Assembly: GCF_001427635.1 (NCBI RefSeq)
Contig: NZ_LMHA01000001.1
Location: 888,501 to 952,500 of the forward strand
Reading direction: 5' to 3'
DNA: 64,000 nucleotides
Source of the DNA: Pseudoxanthomonas sp. Root65
GTDB lineage: Bacteria > Pseudomonadota > Gammaproteobacteria > Xanthomonadales > Xanthomonadaceae
Numbering within the stretch: the stretch's first letter is position 1; every line of letters starts with the position of its first letter. This document shows, in pieces, positions 60,107 through 64,000 of this stretch. The position numbers and the translations under genes were made by a program. The notes beneath the pieces are model-generated. The model did no database searches and had not been told where the DNA came from. It saw only the letters and a list, made by a program, of their open reading frames with translations.

Positions 60107-60943
60107 TCACGGCGGCATTGGCACGATCGAAGGCGGCTCCGCAGCCGCCTGCCGCGCCAACACGGTGGTGGCCAGGGCATCGGCGTCCGCCAGACGGGAG
60201 GGATGGAATCGGGGACGCAGGTAGTCGCGCAGGTGTCCAACGGTGCGTCGAGCCATGCCGTGCCCGGCGCCGAGGTGATGCATCAGTTGCCGCCACGTGG
60301 CCATTCGCCACAAGCGGCGATCCTGCGCGAGCAGCAACGCCGCCAGACTGGCGAGCAACAGATAGAAGAGCGTGGTGGTCATCACCGCACCGATCACGCG
60401 CACGGGATAACGGGGCGATACCGCCTGCAGCAGATCGAACGCGACCGCGCGGTGCTCGATCTCCTCGGCGAAATGCCACTCCATCAGGTCGCGCACGCGT
60501 GGATCGGCGTTGGCGAGGATGGCTTGCGAGAGGAACTTGTAGCCGAGGAACGCATTGATGTGCTCGACGCAACTCACCAGCGACACCCGCAGCCACAGCG
60601 GCGCCACCCGGTCCATGACCCGGAAGATGCCACGGTCCACCACACGCTCGATGCCGCGATACGCATACCCCTGTGCGTCCAGGTTGTCCCAGTAACGCTT
60701 GTGCGCCACCCCATGCTGCGCCTCCTGCCGGATGAAGGCCTGGCAGCGCTGGCGCAGACCGTCATCCTGCAGCCGGGGCGTACAGGCATTGAGCGTGCGG
60801 ATGTAGAACGCTTCATTTGCCGGCACCAGGATGGTGTAGGCGTTGAGCAGCGACGACACCACTTCGTTGCCCGGCAACCAGTGCCGCGGAATGTCGCGGG
60901 AAAGCGTCGCGGTGAACCGCCGCGCCGTGATGGACTCTTCCAT
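60107..60943 (-). CDS. Predicted metal-dependent hydrolase (PF10118 type)
   Basis: A 278-residue helical protein of the COG3687 family. Its metal residues lie in QAFIRQEAQHGVAHKRYWDN and MEWHFAEEIEHRAVAFDLLQ (E-x2-H and E-x2-EH motifs, which look like a di-iron or ferritin-like site). Two membrane helices follow (VRVIGAVMTTTLFYLLLASL). The substrate is unknown. It sits between rpoH and a dipeptidase, all on the minus strand. Confidence 0.85.
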   Translation of the reverse strand: MEESITARRFTATLSRDIPRHWLPGNEVVSSLLNAYTILVPANEAFYIRTLNACTPRLQDDGLRQRCQAFIRQEAQHGVAHKRYWDNLDAQGYAYRGIERVVDRGIFRVMDRVAPLWLRVSLVSCVEHINAFLGYKFLSQAILANADPRVRDLMEWHFAEEIEHRAVAFDLLQAVSPRYPVRVIGAVMTTTLFYLLLASLAALLLAQDRRLWRMATWRQLMHHLGAGHGMARRTVGHLRDYLRPRFHPSRLADADALATTVLARQAAAEPPSIVPMPP

Positions 60944-61016
60944 GACGTCTACCTCCGTGGCGGAGACCGGAATGTTGTCTTGCTCGCATGCGTGGGCCTG
61001 GTGGCCGCGAAAGCCG

Positions 61017-62237
61017 TCAGTCCTTTGCGATCGCTTGAGCTTCCCTGATCACCCGCAGCAGGTTGCCACTCCAGATCTTGCGGACATCCTGCTGCGTGTA
61101 GCCGGCGGCAAGCAGTGCCTCGGTGATCCGCGGCAGCGCGCTGACGTCTTCCATGCCCATCACGCCGCCGCCACCGTCCCAATCCGCGCCGATACCGACA
61201 TGATCCACGCCGGCCACTTTCAGGATGTGAAGCAGATGCGCCATGTAATCGTCGAATGTCGCCTGCTTCACCGGATAAAGGGCTTCGATCTCGCGCCGCT
61301 CGGCCAGATAGCCGCGTGCCTGCTCGACCGACAGTTGGCCCTCAGCGCCGTACTTCTTGCCGAGGGCCTCCATGGCCGCTTCGCGCTCGGGGATCTTGGG
61401 GATATCGATTAGATAGCCGCCATACGCGTTGACGTGGATGACACCACCCTTAGCGGCCAGTCGGCGCAGCCGGGCGTCGTCGATGTTGCGGGGATGGTCG
61501 TACAGCGCGTCGGCGCTGGTATGCGAAAGCACGATGGGCGCCCGCGACAACTCGAGCACCTGGTCGAACACGGCATCGCTCGCGTGCGAGGCATCCAGCA
61601 CGATCCCCAAATCGTTTGCCGCCTCCACCAGGGCGCGCCCTGCCGGACTCAGGCCTTTCCACTCGGCGCCCGCGGGATCGGTCGAGGAGTCGCCGAAATC
61701 GTTGTTGCGGACATGGGTGATACCCAGCATCCGCAAACCGAGCCGATGGTAGGCCGTGAGCAGGCTGGGATCGCTGGCCAGGGGCGCGGCATTTTCCATG
61801 CTGATGAAGGACACCCGCTTGCCTGATGCGGCGATCCGCTCCGCATCCTCGGCGGTGCGCGCCAACTCGAGCTCCGACGCGTGGGCGGCGAGCATCTCGT
61901 GGATGCTGACCAGGCGCTCGAGGCCATGATCGCGCGCAGAACGCTTGCCTGCCTCGTCGCGCGCGCCCTGCGCGGTGTAGATGACCCAGAAGCCGCCATC
62001 CAGGCCACCCATTTTCATGCGCGGCAGATCCACCTGCGACAGATCGCCTTCATGCTGATGGTTGTCGGCGATGTTCCAGCCGGGCCGACGGAAGTTGGCG
62101 GGCGTATCCAGGTGCGTGTCCAGCACCAGCGTTTCTTCGTGGACGCGTCGCGCATCCGCGCCCGCTTCCTTCGCGGTTGCGCCATCGATGCAGATCAGCA
62201 CCAGCGCACTGGCCAAGGCCACTCGACACAACGTCAT
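61017..62237 (-). CDS. Exported membrane-dipeptidase family (renal type) peptidase
   Basis: A 406-residue M19 peptidase with a signal peptide (CRVALASALVLICIDGATAK). The zinc ligands are in LVLDTHLDTPANF (H-x-D), VSFISMENAAPL (Glu), IVLDASHASDAVF and IVLSHTSADAL (His). GIGADWDGGGGVMGMEDV ends the active site. M19 enzymes split dipeptides, often with D-residues. I chose ATG 62237, with AAGGGG seven bases upstream. It follows the rRNA terminator. Confidence 0.92.
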   Translation of the reverse strand: MTLCRVALASALVLICIDGATAKEAGADARRVHEETLVLDTHLDTPANFRRPGWNIADNHQHEGDLSQVDLPRMKMGGLDGGFWVIYTAQGARDEAGKRSARDHGLERLVSIHEMLAAHASELELARTAEDAERIAASGKRVSFISMENAAPLASDPSLLTAYHRLGLRMLGITHVRNNDFGDSSTDPAGAEWKGLSPAGRALVEAANDLGIVLDASHASDAVFDQVLELSRAPIVLSHTSADALYDHPRNIDDARLRRLAAKGGVIHVNAYGGYLIDIPKIPEREAAMEALGKKYGAEGQLSVEQARGYLAERREIEALYPVKQATFDDYMAHLLHILKVAGVDHVGIGADWDGGGGVMGMEDVSALPRITEALLAAGYTQQDVRKIWSGNLLRVIREAQAIAKD

Positions 62238-62288
62238 GCATCCGCCCCTTCGTGAGATGAAGCAGGATTGTTGGCGAAAGCTGCACAA

Positions 62289-62320
62289 GAAAAAACCCCC
62301 AGCCTTTTGGCTGGGGGTTT
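62289..62320 (-). terminator. rRNA operon terminator
   Basis: A perfect 12-bp stem, AAACCCCCAGCC (62293-62304) with GGCTGGGGGTTT (62309-62320), TTTT loop on the + strand. On the minus strand it continues in TTTTTTCTTG. It lies just after 5S rRNA. Confidence 0.95.
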
Positions 62321-62329
62321 TGGGGTAAA

Positions 62330-62439
62330 GCCCCTGGCGATGACCTACTCTTGCATGGCTTAAGCCACACTACCATCGGCGCGGCTGCGCGTGTTCGGGA
62401 TGGGAACGGGTGGGACCACAGCGCTAATTTCACCAGGGA
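62330..62439 (-). rRNA. rrf: 5S ribosomal RNA
   Basis: The minus strand shows the 5S hallmarks: CCCTGG at the 5' end pairing with CCAGGG at the 3' end, GTGGTCCCACC, TCCCATCCCGAACACG, GCCGATGGTAGTGTGG and AAGAGTAGGTCATCG. Ends are estimated from the closing stem. Confidence 0.93.
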
Positions 62440-62562
62440 GAGGGTTGGAGTGTCGCCATCCAGGTAACGGATTAAGGCGCCAATCTCTCATAGGGTCTTG
62501 TGACGTAGCGGGCATTGGATTTTCTCTGACGATATCGTCGAGTCCAAGGCCACTTGAGGTTA

Positions 62563-64000
<1,438 letters not shown>

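Overview
The window is high-GC, densely coded gammaproteobacterial chromosome. Gene content, GTG/TTG starts overlapping upstream stops, heptanucleotide repeats, and the rsmB-fmt-def-LysM-dprA-smg-topA-tsaC order point to Xanthomonadaceae (Pseudoxanthomonas, Luteimonas or Lysobacter type). The genus cannot be fixed from sequence reading alone. No prophage, CRISPR array, transposase or integrase was seen. Most of the window is ordinary core chromosome.

Layout. 1-5.2 kb is a visibly lower-GC accessory stretch: two LysR regulators, a pirin, a flavodoxin-fold NAD(P)H oxidoreductase, a Rid-family protein and a decaying ORF. It lies against the 3' side of a CAU-anticodon tRNA. 5.2-8.8 kb holds opgD-opgH (periplasmic glucan synthesis), with the opgH stop codon inside the tRNA gene. 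8.9-11.3 kb holds rpoD and dtd. 11.4-21.5 kb is an envelope region: a lipid A-type acyltransferase, two bacterial-PH-domain membrane proteins, six glycosyl- or glycerophospho-transferases and an O-antigen-ligase-like protein. 21.7-33.6 kb is translation and DNA housekeeping (rsmB, fmt, def, dprA, smg, topA, tsaC), interrupted by three consecutive GYF_2-domain membrane proteins.

33.6-40.5 kb is a mixed block: two DUF4124 paralogues, a DJ-1/PfpI-like protein, an SDR, a 42-residue lipoprotein, a free-standing EF-Tu domain-3-like protein, and map coupled to an orphan ParD-like gene with a perfect palindrome upstream. It ends in a degenerate 21-nt-phased repeat array. 40.5-47.2 kb has sppA, a MATE transporter, a DUF3667 protein, a REP-like cluster, and a DUF3106 gene overlapped by a sigma-like/transmembrane protein. 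47.2-53 kb has an inverted pair of perfect DnaA boxes, priA, an MFS transporter and a YadA-type trimeric autotransporter with 26-residue stalk repeats. 53-55.6 kb is a 7TMR-DISM histidine kinase with a LuxR-type response regulator. 55.7-62.2 kb has an NDH-2-like enzyme, DUF1203, a four-repeat Coa1-like exported protein, rpoH with a structured leader, a metal-dependent hydrolase and a dipeptidase. 62.3-64 kb is the 3' part of an rRNA operon on the minus strand (5S and the 3' half of 23S, cut by the window end).

The parts least explained by known biology are the GYF_2 trio (27.6-30.3 kb), the four-repeat Coa1-like protein (57.5-58.9 kb), the sigma-like/TM plus DUF3106 pair (45.6-47.2 kb), the lone EF-Tu domain-3 protein (38.4 kb), the ParD-map operon with its operator (39.5-39.75 kb), and the rpoH leader structures (59.92-59.99 kb). 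None can be called a new system from sequence alone; each is listed with a test.
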